Source: Pleomorphovibrio marinus
GTDB taxonomy: Bacteria; Bacteroidota; Bacteroidia; Cytophagales; Cyclobacteriaceae
Assembly: GCF_003347495.1 (NCBI RefSeq)
Contig: NZ_QCXY01000001.1
Coordinates: 434,001-498,000, forward strand
Direction of reading: 5' to 3'
DNA length: 64,000 nt
Below, piece after piece: positions 16,574 through 26,784 of the stretch. Each line of letters begins with the position of its first letter. The stretch's first letter is position 1. Below the pieces are notes generated by a model, which saw nothing but the letters and a program-made list of their open reading frames with translations, was not told the origin of the DNA and ran no database searches. A program made the position numbers and the translations under genes.

Positions 16574-16825
16574 TTGATGACCCTCCATCGTATATACTTG
16601 GGTTTGAAAATTAGGACTATCCAGTACTGTACAATTTTAAATCAAAAAATTTGGCATATTATAATTTTTCCTATTTCAAAATATTTATTAACCATGAAGT
16701 TTGGCATTAGTACTTTCAAACCAAATCGTAGTAATTATAAATAAATATCAAAAAATAGTTTTAGTGCAATTTTAACACTTATTGTTCAATAAACGCTAAA
16801 TTCAGAATACTACTATATTTACAAT

Positions 16826-18598
16826 ATGAACAAACTCTCTCTTATCTTTTTGGCAAATTTGATTTGGGCATGCAACCCACAGCCCAACAACCTGAAGCAA
16901 CTCCCCACCCTGTCTGAAACCATGGATGGCATTGTGACCAGGCTCTATGAAAACTTCGATAAACACAGCTTGGACACCATCAGCCATTCCTTTATCCTGA
17001 ACTACATATCCCAGGAAGAAAAGGAAGCGCTAGCCCACCAATACTGGATATTTGACGTCAATATACCCGTCACCGTCTCCGTAATTAGGGACAAAGACCA
17101 AGAGGTGATTCCTTTTTGGCTGGAAGAAAGAGGCTTTACCCTGACCGATATGGAAGTGAAAAACCGACATTCCACCTATGAAGTTTGGCAAAAAGAGTTT
17201 AATGAGGGTCGCATACACCTTGGCATAAATGGATTTGATAAGCACCGACCCGTATATTTGGTGGCTGTGGCTCCCCAGGATCCCGACGCCAACCTGGAAA
17301 TAGCTCCTGTATTTCCAGAGCAACAGCACTTCGAGCCACTTCAAGAAGGTGCCTTTACCTACCATGACTGGGATGAACTCACCCTTGAGGCAGTTCCGGA
17401 GGCACTTAGGGGGCAGCAACTGATGACTACCATTAGAGGTAGGGCCCGGGAGGCACATGTAATAGGTGCATTCAGAAACACCAAATATCCGTCTTCAAGT
17501 CGCCCTGATCAACTCCTGCTTACCTGGAGTGATGATCCAAGTACCACTATGGATATTCAATGGAGAACGCATGCAGACATTAAGGAAAGCAAGGTCAAAT
17601 ACTGGCTAAAAAGCACCGATGACACCTTGTCATTGGCGGGGACGCCAAATTTACTGGAGGACAGGATGCTCCAAAATGACAGATATATCCACCGATATAC
17701 TGCGAAAATAGAAGACCTCCAACCCAACAGCACTTATGGGTACTTGGTTGAAACAGAAGAAGGTTCCAGGAGCCCGGTGGCGAGTTTTACTACAGCCCCT
17801 TCGGAAAAAAGCCCCTTTTCCTTTATTTGGTTTGGAGACGTACACAATACCGATCAGTGGGGAGATCTCATCGACTTGGCAAATCAACAACATCAGGACC
17901 ATGCCTTTCACATCATTGCTGGAGACTTGGTAAACACGGGCTTGCATCGTGATGACTGGGATCAATTGTTTGCCTATGGAGGATCATCCTTTGCCCAGAA
18001 ACCATTACTAGCTGTGCCCGGGAATCATGACAGCCAGGATGGCCTAGGAGCATGGATGTATGAAGAAATGCTGAGTTTCCCGGAAAATGGCCCAGAAGAG
18101 CTTCCAAAAGGCCGAACTTTTTCATTTACCTACCAGAACGCCTTGTTCCTAATGGTTGACGGAACACTCAACCTCCAAAAACAAACAGACTGGCTTGTTT
18201 CCACCTTAGAAAAAAGTGAAGAGGATTGGAAAATCCTGACCATACATTTTCCACCATTCAATGCAGTAGAACCTTATGACAGCATTATTGACGAGTGGGC
18301 ACCCTTGTTTGAAAAGTACCAAGTGGACTTTGTGCTCAGTGGACACTACCACTATTATATGAGGTCTAAACCCATGTTGGGCAGAGAAGTGTCAGATGAT
18401 CCTACCAAAGGCACCTATTACATGATTTCCATTGGAACTCGGGGAAAAAACGAGGATGCTCCCAAGGAATATTATGCGGAGGTGCAGTTCCCTGCCTCTT
18501 TTCTCTATCAAAAGGTGGATATAGACAGCAAAACCCTGAGCTTTAAAACCTTCAACTTGGAAGGAAAAGTGGTTGACACTTTTACCTTGACCAAGTAA
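16826..18598 (+). CDS. Lipoprotein metallophosphoesterase, purple-acid-phosphatase type
   Basis: A 590-residue lipoprotein: the signal peptide ends in lipobox LIWAC (Cys16). Residues about 25-205 form an N-terminal domain I do not recognise. Residues about 225-325 are fibronectin-III-like (LLTWSDDPSTTMDIQWRT), and about 330-575 the calcineurin-like phosphoesterase domain with GDVHN (about 338), AGDLVNTG (about 370), PGNHDSQDG (about 397), HFPPF and SGHYHYY (about 505). The predicted place is the outer membrane or periplasm. It is divergent from the small ORF of locus 2 and is a longer relative of the enzyme at 3423. The pair brackets the susC/susD loci. The expected activity is phosphate ester hydrolysis; the substrate is unknown. 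Confidence 0.85.
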   Translation: MNKLSLIFLANLIWACNPQPNNLKQLPTLSETMDGIVTRLYENFDKHSLDTISHSFILNYISQEEKEALAHQYWIFDVNIPVTVSVIRDKDQEVIPFWLEERGFTLTDMEVKNRHSTYEVWQKEFNEGRIHLGINGFDKHRPVYLVAVAPQDPDANLEIAPVFPEQQHFEPLQEGAFTYHDWDELTLEAVPEALRGQQLMTTIRGRAREAHVIGAFRNTKYPSSSRPDQLLLTWSDDPSTTMDIQWRTHADIKESKVKYWLKSTDDTLSLAGTPNLLEDRMLQNDRYIHRYTAKIEDLQPNSTYGYLVETEEGSRSPVASFTTAPSEKSPFSFIWFGDVHNTDQWGDLIDLANQQHQDHAFHIIAGDLVNTGLHRDDWDQLFAYGGSSFAQKPLLAVPGNHDSQDGLGAWMYEEMLSFPENGPEELPKGRTFSFTYQNALFLMVDGTLNLQKQTDWLVSTLEKSEEDWKILTIHFPPFNAVEPYDSIIDEWAPLFEKYQVDFVLSGHYHYYMRSKPMLGREVSDDPTKGTYYMISIGTRGKNEDAPKEYYAEVQFPASFLYQKVDIDSKTLSFKTFNLEGKVVDTFTLTK

Positions 18599-18605
18599 AA
18601 TACCT

Positions 18606-18653
18606 TGTGGGAATCTATCCATAGTTTTGATTCCCACAGTGTTATTTTTTTTT
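18606..18653 (+). terminator. Rho-independent terminator after the metallophosphoesterase
   Basis: TGTGGGAATC (18606-18615) pairs perfectly with GATTCCCACA (18629-18638) and is followed by a long T-run. It lies seven bases past the stop. Confidence 0.85.
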
Positions 18654-18731
18654 CTCCAATACCCAATAGGTTCCTTGGCTTTAGCCAAAGATTAGCAGTA
18701 TTTTAGAAGTCCCAAACCAGAAAACGGACAC

Positions 18732-21700
18732 ATGTACATTATTTTTGATACGGAAACCACAGGGCTACCCAGGGATTACAATGCCCCTGTTAGTGATTTG
18801 GACAATTGGCCCAGGCTGGTGCAGTTAGCCTGGCAACTTCACGACAACAAAGGAAATCTTCTTTCCCAAGCAAACCTTATCGTGAGGCCGGAAGGTTTTG
18901 ATATCCCCTATAATGCGGAAAAGATTCATGGGATTTCAACTGCAAGGGCCAAAAAAGAGGGCCAAGCCCTTCAGGATGTCCTGGAAGCCTTCGAGCAGGA
19001 CTTCAAAAAGGCTAAACATTTGGTGGGCCATAATGTGGAGTTTGACATAAAGGTGATGGGTGCGGAGTTCCTTCGAAAGGAATTCCTAAACGATTTTCTA
19101 AAAAAACCCACCCTAGACACTAAGGATCTTTCTACCGAGTTTTGTGCGATCCCGGGAGGAAAAGGAGGCAAATTCAAATGGCCCACCCTCACCGAACTGC
19201 ATAAAAAGCTTTTTAGGGAAGGGTTTTCCGATGCCCATGATGCCGCCTACGATGTACATGCCACTGCACGTTGCTTTTTTGGCCTGATCACGCACAAAGT
19301 GATCTCTCCGGAAAAAGGGGTAAGCCTTGAAGAGGTAGTGTACCAAGCCCCAAAGCTAGACACTGCAAATTTTGAGAAAGCGGAGGATGACAATACATCC
19401 GCTGCTAAAGACGTCCTTCACGCGGCTGGACAAGCGGATATTTCTGATTTGAAGGATGTACCATTTGCCCATCTTCACGTTCACACCCAATATTCCATCT
19501 TGCAGGCCACTTCAGAAATCCCTGCCCTCATACGGCTGGTCAAAGAACTAAAGATGCCTGCAGTAGCAATGACTGACCATGGCAACATGATGGGAGCATT
19601 TAATTTTGTGAAGGAAGCACTGGCTCATGACATCAAACCCATTGTGGGCTGTGAGTTCAACATTTGCAGGGACAGGAAAAACAAGAGTAACAAGGACGAT
19701 GGCTTTCAGGCGGTATTATTGGCCAAAAATAAAGCCGGGTACCATAATTTGGCAAAGCTGGCCTCCTATGCCAATATCGAGGGCTTCTATTACCTGCCCA
19801 GAATCGACAAAGAGCTTTTGGTCGAACATAAAGGGGACATAATCACCTCTACAGGGGGGCTTTGGGGAGAAATTCCCTACCTCATTTTGAATGTGGGTGA
19901 GGCGCAAGCTGAAGAAGCCTTCGTTTGGTGGAAGGAGCAATTTGGAGAGGATTTTTATATAGAACTTAACCGCCACGGTATCCCAGAGGAAGAAAAGGTA
20001 AATGAAACGCTACTCCGGTTTGCAGAGAAATACGACGTAAAATATTTTGCCGCCAACAACACGTATTATAATGCTAAGGCAGATGCCAATGCACACGACA
20101 TCCTGCTATGTGTAAAAGATGGTGAACTGGTGGAGAAGCCAAAAAAGTACATAGGCAGAAGGGGGCGCGAATACAGGTATGGCTTCCCCAATGAGGAATT
20201 CTACCTAAAGTCTCAGGAAGAAATGAAAAAGCTTTTTGCCGACCTTCCTGAGGCCATTACCTGCACGCATGAGATCGTTGAAAAGGTGGAACCCTATAAG
20301 TTGGCAAGGGAGGTTTTACTTCCCAAATTCACCATTCCAGAAGAATTTATTGACCCCGCTGACGAGGAAGACGGAGGTAAAAGAGGGGAGAATGCCTATT
20401 TGAGGCATCTTAGCTATGAAGGGGCAAAAAAACGATATGCTGAAATCACTCCTGAAATCAAGGAAAGGCTGGATTTTGAGCTGGAAACCATAGAGCGTAC
20501 CGGGTATCCGGGGTATTTTTTGATCGTTCAGGATTTTACCCGTGCAGCCAGGGAAATGGGAGTATCCGTGGGTCCGGGAAGAGGGTCTGCGGCAGGATCA
20601 GCCGTGGCGTATTGTGTGGGAATCACCAATGTGGACCCCATAGCTTTTGATCTCCTGTTTGAGAGATTCCTAAATCCAGACCGGGTTTCTTTACCCGATA
20701 TTGACATCGATTTTGATGATGAAGGAAGACAACGGGTTATCGATTATGTAATCCAAAAATACGGTGTCAACCAGGTGGCACAAATTATCACCTATGGCAC
20801 CATGGCTGCAAAATCCGCTATCAGGGACACGGCAAGGGTTCTGAACCTACCACTGGCAGAGGCTGATAAACTCGCCAAATTGGTACCGGACATCAAACTG
20901 AAAAATTTGTTTGAGCTCTCAAAAGACATGGCCAAGCTGTCCGACAAACTGAAAAACAATTCGGAAAACATTCAGAAAGCGCAGGAGCTAATTCGGATTT
21001 CCAAGGGGCAGGACGACAGTTCCAAGACCATCAACCAAGCAAAAGTCCTAGAGGGCTCTGTTCGTAACACCGGAATTCATGCCTGCGGGGTAATCATCAC
21101 CCCCGACGATATCACCAACTTTGTGCCTGTGGCACTAGCTAAGGATTCTGAGATGGTATGTACCCAGTTTGACAACTCGGTGGTGGAAGCCGCAGGTTTG
21201 TTGAAAATGGATTTCCTGGGCCTTAAAACCCTAACCCTCATTAAAGATGCCATTAAGATCATAAAGGAAAGGTTTGGAAAAACCCTGGATTCAGAAAAAT
21301 TCCCCATTGATGATCAAAAAACCTATGAACTTTTCCAAAGAGGAGAGACGATAGGCATCTTTCAGTATGAATCCCCCGGTATGCAGAAATACATGAGGGA
21401 GTTGAAGCCTACCGTTTTTGCTGATCTCATTGCCATGAACGCCCTCTATAGACCGGGGCCATTGGAGTATATCCCTAGTTTTATCCGAAGAAAACATGGT
21501 CAGGAGCCTATATCTTATGACCTAGAGGACATGAAGGAGTACCTGGAAGAGACCTATGGTATTACCGTTTACCAAGAACAGGTCATGTTGCTTTCCCAAA
21601 AACTGGCAGGTTTTACCAAGGGTGAGGCAGATGTTCTCAGAAAGGCCATGGGGAAGAAGCAGAAGGATGTGCTGGATAAAATGAAGCCAAAGTTTGTAGA

Positions 21701-23015
21701 ACAAGCAGCATCCAAGGGCCATGATGCCAAAAAACTGGAGAAAATATGGAAGGACTGGGAGGCCTTTGCCTCCTACGCCTTTAACAAATCCCACTCTACC
21801 TGCTATGCCTGGATCGCCTACCAAACGGCCTACTTAAAGGCTCACTATCCTGCCGAATACATGGCATCAGTGCTAAGCAATAACATGAATGACATCACCC
21901 AGGTCACTTTCTTCATGGAAGAGTGCAAACGAATGGGTATCCCTGTCCTTGGCCCGGATGTCAACGAATCCAAAAGTGGGTTTACAGTGAATGCGGAAGG
22001 CCAGATCAGGTTTGGACTGGCTGCGATAAAAGGTGCAGGGGGGGCTGCGGTTCAGTCTATTATAGAAGAGCGGGAAAAAAATGGGCACTACAAGTCTATA
22101 TTTGATTTCGTGAAAAGGGTGAACTTAAGGGCCGTAAACAAGAAAACCATGGAGGTGCTCGCCATGGCAGGTGGGTTTGATTGTTTTTCGGAACACCACC
22201 GGAGGCAGTATCTTGAGGCGCCGGAAGGAGATGTTCCTCTGTTAGAAAAAGCCGTGAAATATGCGCAAAGGTTACTACAGGAGGAGGCCAGTTCCCAGGT
22301 TTCCTTGTTTGGCGGAAGCGGAGGGATGGAAATACCCATGCCTACCGTCGCAAAAATGGAACCTTTCAGCCAATTACAACAACTCAACATTGAAAAAGAA
22401 GTGGTGGGCCTTTATATCTCCGGCCATCCATTGGACCAGTTCAGGGTAGAAATAGAGTCCTTCACCAATGCCTCCTTGCCTGAAATTGGGGATATAGAAA
22501 AATTCAGGAGCAAGGGAGAAATAAAAGTTGCAGGGGTGGTAACTTCATATGCCCATAGAACCACCAAAACCGGAAAGCCGTTTGGGACGCTGACAATGGA
22601 AGATTACCTTGGGGCACATACTTTTTTCTTGTTTGGGGATGATTACGTGAAATTCAAGGAATTTTTTATGCCTGGATGGTTTTTGTATATTGTTGGGGGA
22701 GCAAGACCACGCTTCAACGGGCCTGATCTGGAATTCAAAATCAACCAGATACTCCTGTTAAGTGAAGTGAGGGGTAAAATGATAAAAGGATTGAGGATAA
22801 ACATCTTGCTGGATGACCTCACATTGGACTTAATGGAAAAGCTGGAGAAAATTACCGATGTCTATAAGGGAGATGCCAAATTATATATCAACATCATTGA
22901 TGAAAGGGAAAACATCACCTTGGACCTAATGTCCAAAAAATACCATGTAGATCCATCCAATGACATGGTTCAGGCCTTGGGAAAAATCCCAGAAATCGCC
23001 TACAAAATCATCTAA
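18732..23015 (+). CDS. dnaE: DNA polymerase III alpha subunit with N-terminal exonuclease domain
   Basis: A 1427-residue replicative polymerase. Residues 1-185 are a DEDDh 3'-5' exonuclease (FDTETTGLP with Asp7 and Glu9, HNVEFDI near 98, HDAAYDVHATARC near 165), the epsilon-like proofreading part. Residues about 245-470 are the PHP domain (HLHVHTQYS near 247, TDHGNMMG). The family C polymerase palm follows, with GPGRGSAAGSA near 615 and the catalytic PDIDIDFDD near 655. Then come the fingers, a helix-hairpin-helix region and an OB-fold near 1255-1340. Fusion of the exonuclease to DnaE is known in Bacteroidota. The gene has no epsilon gene next to it and is followed by trxA 89 bases on. Confidence 0.95.
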   Translation: MYIIFDTETTGLPRDYNAPVSDLDNWPRLVQLAWQLHDNKGNLLSQANLIVRPEGFDIPYNAEKIHGISTARAKKEGQALQDVLEAFEQDFKKAKHLVGHNVEFDIKVMGAEFLRKEFLNDFLKKPTLDTKDLSTEFCAIPGGKGGKFKWPTLTELHKKLFREGFSDAHDAAYDVHATARCFFGLITHKVISPEKGVSLEEVVYQAPKLDTANFEKAEDDNTSAAKDVLHAAGQADISDLKDVPFAHLHVHTQYSILQATSEIPALIRLVKELKMPAVAMTDHGNMMGAFNFVKEALAHDIKPIVGCEFNICRDRKNKSNKDDGFQAVLLAKNKAGYHNLAKLASYANIEGFYYLPRIDKELLVEHKGDIITSTGGLWGEIPYLILNVGEAQAEEAFVWWKEQFGEDFYIELNRHGIPEEEKVNETLLRFAEKYDVKYFAANNTYYNAKADANAHDILLCVKDGELVEKPKKYIGRRGREYRYGFPNEEFYLKSQEEMKKLFADLPEAITCTHEIVEKVEPYKLAREVLLPKFTIPEEFIDPADEEDGGKRGENAYLRHLSYEGAKKRYAEITPEIKERLDFELETIERTGYPGYFLIVQDFTRAAREMGVSVGPGRGSAAGSAVAYCVGITNVDPIAFDLLFERFLNPDRVSLPDIDIDFDDEGRQRVIDYVIQKYGVNQVAQIITYGTMAAKSAIRDTARVLNLPLAEADKLAKLVPDIKLKNLFELSKDMAKLSDKLKNNSENIQKAQELIRISKGQDDSSKTINQAKVLEGSVRNTGIHACGVIITPDDITNFVPVALAKDSEMVCTQFDNSVVEAAGLLKMDFLGLKTLTLIKDAIKIIKERFGKTLDSEKFPIDDQKTYELFQRGETIGIFQYESPGMQKYMRELKPTVFADLIAMNALYRPGPLEYIPSFIRRKHGQEPISYDLEDMKEYLEETYGITVYQEQVMLLSQKLAGFTKGEADVLRKAMGKKQKDVLDKMKPKFVEQAASKGHDAKKLEKIWKDWEAFASYAFNKSHSTCYAWIAYQTAYLKAHYPAEYMASVLSNNMNDITQVTFFMEECKRMGIPVLGPDVNESKSGFTVNAEGQIRFGLAAIKGAGGAAVQSIIEEREKNGHYKSIFDFVKRVNLRAVNKKTMEVLAMAGGFDCFSEHHRRQYLEAPEGDVPLLEKAVKYAQRLLQEEASSQVSLFGGSGGMEIPMPTVAKMEPFSQLQQLNIEKEVVGLYISGHPLDQFRVEIESFTNASLPEIGDIEKFRSKGEIKVAGVVTSYAHRTTKTGKPFGTLTMEDYLGAHTFFLFGDDYVKFKEFFMPGWFLYIVGGARPRFNGPDLEFKINQILLLSEVRGKMIKGLRINILLDDLTLDLMEKLEKITDVYKGDAKLYINIIDERENITLDLMSKKYHVDPSNDMVQALGKIPEIAYKII

Positions 23016-23104
23016 GGAAAAAAATAGGGGAATTACCGGAACTAATTGGGTGTTCCTTCGCTTTACAAATATATTTCAATTGGAATTCGTAAAATATATA
23101 TAAA

Positions 23105-23425
23105 ATGGCAAAAGCAGTAGAAATTAACGACTCTAACTTTGAGGAAATATTAAATGGCGAGCAGCCGGTTCTGGTGGATTTTTGGGCAGAATGGTGTGGT
23201 CCTTGTAAAATGATAGGGCCAATTGTGGAAGAACTGGCCGGAGATTACGAAGGAAAAGCCGTTATAGGTAAACTAGACGTGGACGCCAACCCTGGGGTTA
23301 CTGGAAAATTTGGTGTGAGAAGCATCCCCACACTTTTGATTTTCAAAAATGGTGAGGTTGTGGATAAACAAGTTGGTGCAGTTCCAAAGTCTGTATTGAT
23401 CCAGAAATTGGAAGCCCAAATTTAA
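23105..23425 (+). CDS. trxA: Thioredoxin
   Basis: A 106-residue cytosolic thioredoxin of standard length. The redox motif WCGPC has its cysteines at 31 and 34, the buried Asp is at 25 (VDFWAEWCGPC) and the cis-proline loop SIPTL has Pro75. It reduces disulfides in target proteins such as ribonucleotide reductase. No signal peptide. It follows dnaE by 89 bases and has its own terminator, so it may be co-transcribed with dnaE or have its own promoter in the AT-rich gap. Confidence 0.96.
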   Translation: MAKAVEINDSNFEEILNGEQPVLVDFWAEWCGPCKMIGPIVEELAGDYEGKAVIGKLDVDANPGVTGKFGVRSIPTLLIFKNGEVVDKQVGAVPKSVLIQKLEAQI

Positions 23426-23458
23426 TCCCGCCCAAATATTTATTCGCTTTAAAAAATC

Positions 23459-23485
23459 AAGCCTTCATTTCGAAGGCTTTTTTTA
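23459..23485 (+). terminator. Rho-independent terminator after trxA
   Basis: AAGCCTTC (23459-23466) pairs with GAAGGCTT (23472-23479), followed by a run of T. Confidence 0.88.
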
Positions 23486-23611
23486 TTCTCCTTTCCCAAA
23501 GAAAATCAGGGGATTATTGAAAATATTTGATATTATTTATTTAGTTTTAGGAGGCATTACCATTCATTTGTCCGAAGTTACCGCCAGCCGATAACCTGAT
23601 AAAGAAATTTT

Positions 23612-26600
23612 ATGACTCCATTCCGAATCGTCATCGCATTTTTTGTGGTTACCATCATTGGTTTCGCCCTGGTTCCCAAACTTTCTGTGGATCTCAACCC
23701 AAGGGAAAGGGAGCCAGTATTAAGCATCTCCTTTACGGTAAGAAACAGTTCCCCTGAATTGGTGGAAAAATTGGCGACCTCACCCCTTGAGGGTGTGTTT
23801 TCGCAATTGGCGGAATTGAAACAAGTGAAATCCGTGTCCAATTATAACCAAGGTCAGATTCAGTTGCGCTTTGATAAGCACACGGATATGGAATACAAAA
23901 AGTTTGAGGTGGCCTCACTCATAAGACAGGTCTATCCCTCTATGGACCGGAAAGTAAGTTATCCTCAAGTATCCCAATCCATCCAATCCAACGCCAGCGA
24001 AAAATCGGCCCTTCTGATATTCAGTGTCAACGGCCCCTACGCCTCTTTCGAGATCCAAAAGGTAACCGAAGACGTGTTAAAATCCACGCTAAATAAAATT
24101 GAAGAAATCGAGGACATCACGGTGATGGGCGCTAACCCTTTACAGCTATATATCACCTATGACATCAAAAGACTTCAAGCCCTAAAGCTTTCCAGGTCTA
24201 GTTTGGTGGCCAAACTTCAATCTTCGTACGGCACCGAATTCCCCGGATTGGCTTCTAATGCTTCCGGCCAGGCCATGTTCCTAAAAGTGAACCGTTCCCT
24301 TAACAACCTGGATGAATTGGGAAATCTTCATTTGGGAAGTATGGAAGGGAAAGACATCTACTTGAAGGACGTCGCCTCGATTACCCTAGAGGAGGCGGAA
24401 CCAAGCCAATTTTACCGGATCAATGGTAACAACTCCGTTTTCTTATCCGTCTTTAGCAGGGATAACGTCAACAAAGTACTGCTTTCCCAAAAAGTAAGGG
24501 CATCTATAGAAAACATAAAACATCTACTTCCCCAAGGATACGATGTGCGGCTGGAAAGGGATGAAAGTGAATATTTGGAAAAAGAACTTCACAAAATCTA
24601 TCAAAGGTCGGGGCTTTCCATACTTATCCTGATCGTATTCATCTTTCTGATTAACCGCAACCTTAAGTACCTTAGTACCCTATTTTTGGGGATCATCGTC
24701 AACATTAGCCTGACCGCAATTATTTTATATTTGCTGCAAGTGGATATCCACCTTTACTCCTTGGCTGGGCTGACCATTTCCTTTGGCCTAATTGTGGATA
24801 ATGCGATCATCATGATCGACCACTTGCACAAACATAAAAACAGAAAGGTATTTCTGGCACTTCTGGCAGCATCTATTACCACCATCGCAGCTTTGTTAAT
24901 GGTATTCCTTCTTCCAGAGGAAGACAGAAAGAATTTGGGGGAGTTTTCGGTAGTGGTTGCGGTGATGTTGGGAGTATCCTTGCTCGTGGCACTTTTGTTT
25001 ACTCCTGCTCTGTACCAATTACTATTTAAAGACGTGGCCTCAAGGGGAAGAAGACTTACAATTCGCCAACTGAGAAAACGCGTAAATGCCTTTAACACCT
25101 ACAGGAATACATTATCATTTTCCGCAAGGTTCAGGAAGACTTTTATTGTTCTATTGGTGTTATTATTTGGGCTTCCGGTTTTCTATTTGCCTTCTAAATG
25201 GGAGGGACAAAACTGGTACAATGAAAGTATAGGCAGCAACCTGTATCAAGAAGAAATAAGACCTTGGGTTGATAAAGCCCTTGGGGGTTCCATGCGTATG
25301 TTTGTGAGGGGAGTCTTCGAAAAGTCAAGCTACAGAGAACCCGAACGAACCAAGCTATTTGTCAATGCCAGTCTTCCATTCGGAAATACGCTGGAACAGA
25401 TGAACTATATCATCCAAGAATTTGAAACCTATCTAAGAGGGGTTGAGGGAATAGACAAGTTTGTCACCAATATTAATTCGGGTCAACAAGCCAGGATCGA
25501 GATCACTTTTAAGGAGGCTTACGAAAAATCTGCCCTTCCATACCAGTTAAAGGGAAAATTGGCCATGAAATCCACGGATTGGAGTGGAGTAAGATGGAAT
25601 ATCTATGGGGTTGGCCAAGGGTTTTTTACAGGGCCAGGTGGGGAGGGTATCCCCTCCTTTAGAGTCGAGCTAAGGGGATATAACTTCGATGAACTTGAAC
25701 GACAGTCAGAAATACTTTCGGATAAATTATTGACCCACAGAAGGATACAGGAGGTAAACACAAACGAACGGCTCTCCTACAATGAGCGAAAAACAGAAGA
25801 ATATGTACTTCGGTTTGATCAAGGGAGATTGGCATTGGGAGGGATAAACCAATACAAAATAATCCAGGCACTTGATGATATTGCTAAGCCCGCTGGAGCT
25901 TCAGCCAGCCTGGAGGTAGAGGGGAAAAGAATCCCAGTAGTGGTTAGGGAGAAAAAATCCCCGCAATTTTCCAAATTTGACCTAGAAAGCAGTAGCCTAA
26001 TCGGTAGTGATGAGGAGATTTTTAAGGTGGCTAGTTTTGGCCAATTGAAAAAAGAAACCACTACTAATGCCCTGCACAAAGAAGACCGGCAATATATTCG
26101 ATTGGTTTCTTTTGAGTACATGGGGTCTGCGAAATTTGGAGGAGAATATCTTGATGAAGTGCTGGAGGATCTTAAAAGTACGCTTCCACTAGGTTACAGT
26201 GCCAGCAAGCAAACCTACACCTGGAATTACAACCAAGCCAAACGGCAATATAGCCTTCTTTTGGTGCTAATCGTAGGGATTTTCTTTATCTGTTCCATAC
26301 TCTTTGAGAACTTCAAACAGCCCCTATATATCATTTTTATAATTCCAATTTCATTTATAGGGCTCTTTTTGATTTTTAGTTTGTTTGACTTTTACTTTGA
26401 CCAGGGGGGATATGCGGCCTTCGTAATGCTCGGAGGACTAGCAGTAAATGCAGCTATCTTTATCGTCAACGATCTCAATAACAGGTCACAGGGACCTTAC
26501 AACCGAAGAGTGATAAAAGCAGTGGCCGGAAAAGCAACCCCAATTTTGCTTACCATACTATCCACTTGTTTCGGGCTTATTCCCTTTATTATGGGGGGTC

Positions 26601-26707
26601 AAAATGAGATCTTCTGGTTTTCATTGGCCATTGGCACTATTGGGGGGTTAATATTTAGTATGGTGGGGGTTTTTCTGGCATTACCTGTGTTCCTGTGGAA
26701 AAAGTAG
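23612..26707 (+). CDS. RND-family efflux transporter, inner-membrane component
   Basis: A 1031-residue protein with RND architecture: an N-terminal helix (about 5-22), a large periplasmic region, a block of helices (about 330-480 with GLTISFGLIVDNAIIMIDH), a second periplasmic region and a second block of helices (about 880-1028 with AFVMLGGLAVNAAIFIVNDLNN). In drug-type pumps the helix-4 motif carries two adjacent Asp; here it is VDN, a single Asp as in some metal-type pumps. No membrane-fusion or outer-membrane partner gene is adjacent, which is unusual. The substrate cannot be told. The start fits the first helix directly. Confidence 0.85.
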   Translation: MTPFRIVIAFFVVTIIGFALVPKLSVDLNPREREPVLSISFTVRNSSPELVEKLATSPLEGVFSQLAELKQVKSVSNYNQGQIQLRFDKHTDMEYKKFEVASLIRQVYPSMDRKVSYPQVSQSIQSNASEKSALLIFSVNGPYASFEIQKVTEDVLKSTLNKIEEIEDITVMGANPLQLYITYDIKRLQALKLSRSSLVAKLQSSYGTEFPGLASNASGQAMFLKVNRSLNNLDELGNLHLGSMEGKDIYLKDVASITLEEAEPSQFYRINGNNSVFLSVFSRDNVNKVLLSQKVRASIENIKHLLPQGYDVRLERDESEYLEKELHKIYQRSGLSILILIVFIFLINRNLKYLSTLFLGIIVNISLTAIILYLLQVDIHLYSLAGLTISFGLIVDNAIIMIDHLHKHKNRKVFLALLAASITTIAALLMVFLLPEEDRKNLGEFSVVVAVMLGVSLLVALLFTPALYQLLFKDVASRGRRLTIRQLRKRVNAFNTYRNTLSFSARFRKTFIVLLVLLFGLPVFYLPSKWEGQNWYNESIGSNLYQEEIRPWVDKALGGSMRMFVRGVFEKSSYREPERTKLFVNASLPFGNTLEQMNYIIQEFETYLRGVEGIDKFVTNINSGQQARIEITFKEAYEKSALPYQLKGKLAMKSTDWSGVRWNIYGVGQGFFTGPGGEGIPSFRVELRGYNFDELERQSEILSDKLLTHRRIQEVNTNERLSYNERKTEEYVLRFDQGRLALGGINQYKIIQALDDIAKPAGASASLEVEGKRIPVVVREKKSPQFSKFDLESSSLIGSDEEIFKVASFGQLKKETTTNALHKEDRQYIRLVSFEYMGSAKFGGEYLDEVLEDLKSTLPLGYSASKQTYTWNYNQAKRQYSLLLVLIVGIFFICSILFENFKQPLYIIFIIPISFIGLFLIFSLFDFYFDQGGYAAFVMLGGLAVNAAIFIVNDLNNRSQGPYNRRVIKAVAGKATPILLTILSTCFGLIPFIMGGQNEIFWFSLAIGTIGGLIFSMVGVFLALPVFLWKK

Positions 26708-26784
26708 TCCTCCAAATAGTATGAAGCATTCAAATTTTTTGTTCGAAATTCATGTAATATTGTGACTCTTTATTCATATCCTAC

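Noticed and set aside
16373-16744. A 123-codon plus-strand frame opposite the small ORF of locus 2
   Set aside because: Its composition (Phe/Ile/Tyr-rich) reflects AT-rich noncoding DNA and the antisense of a better supported gene.
26708-26784. tRNA or small RNA in the gaps between genes
   Set aside because: None of the gaps in the window shows a cloverleaf, a CCA end or an anticodon arm on my reading; the longer gaps are taken up by repeats or AT-rich DNA.
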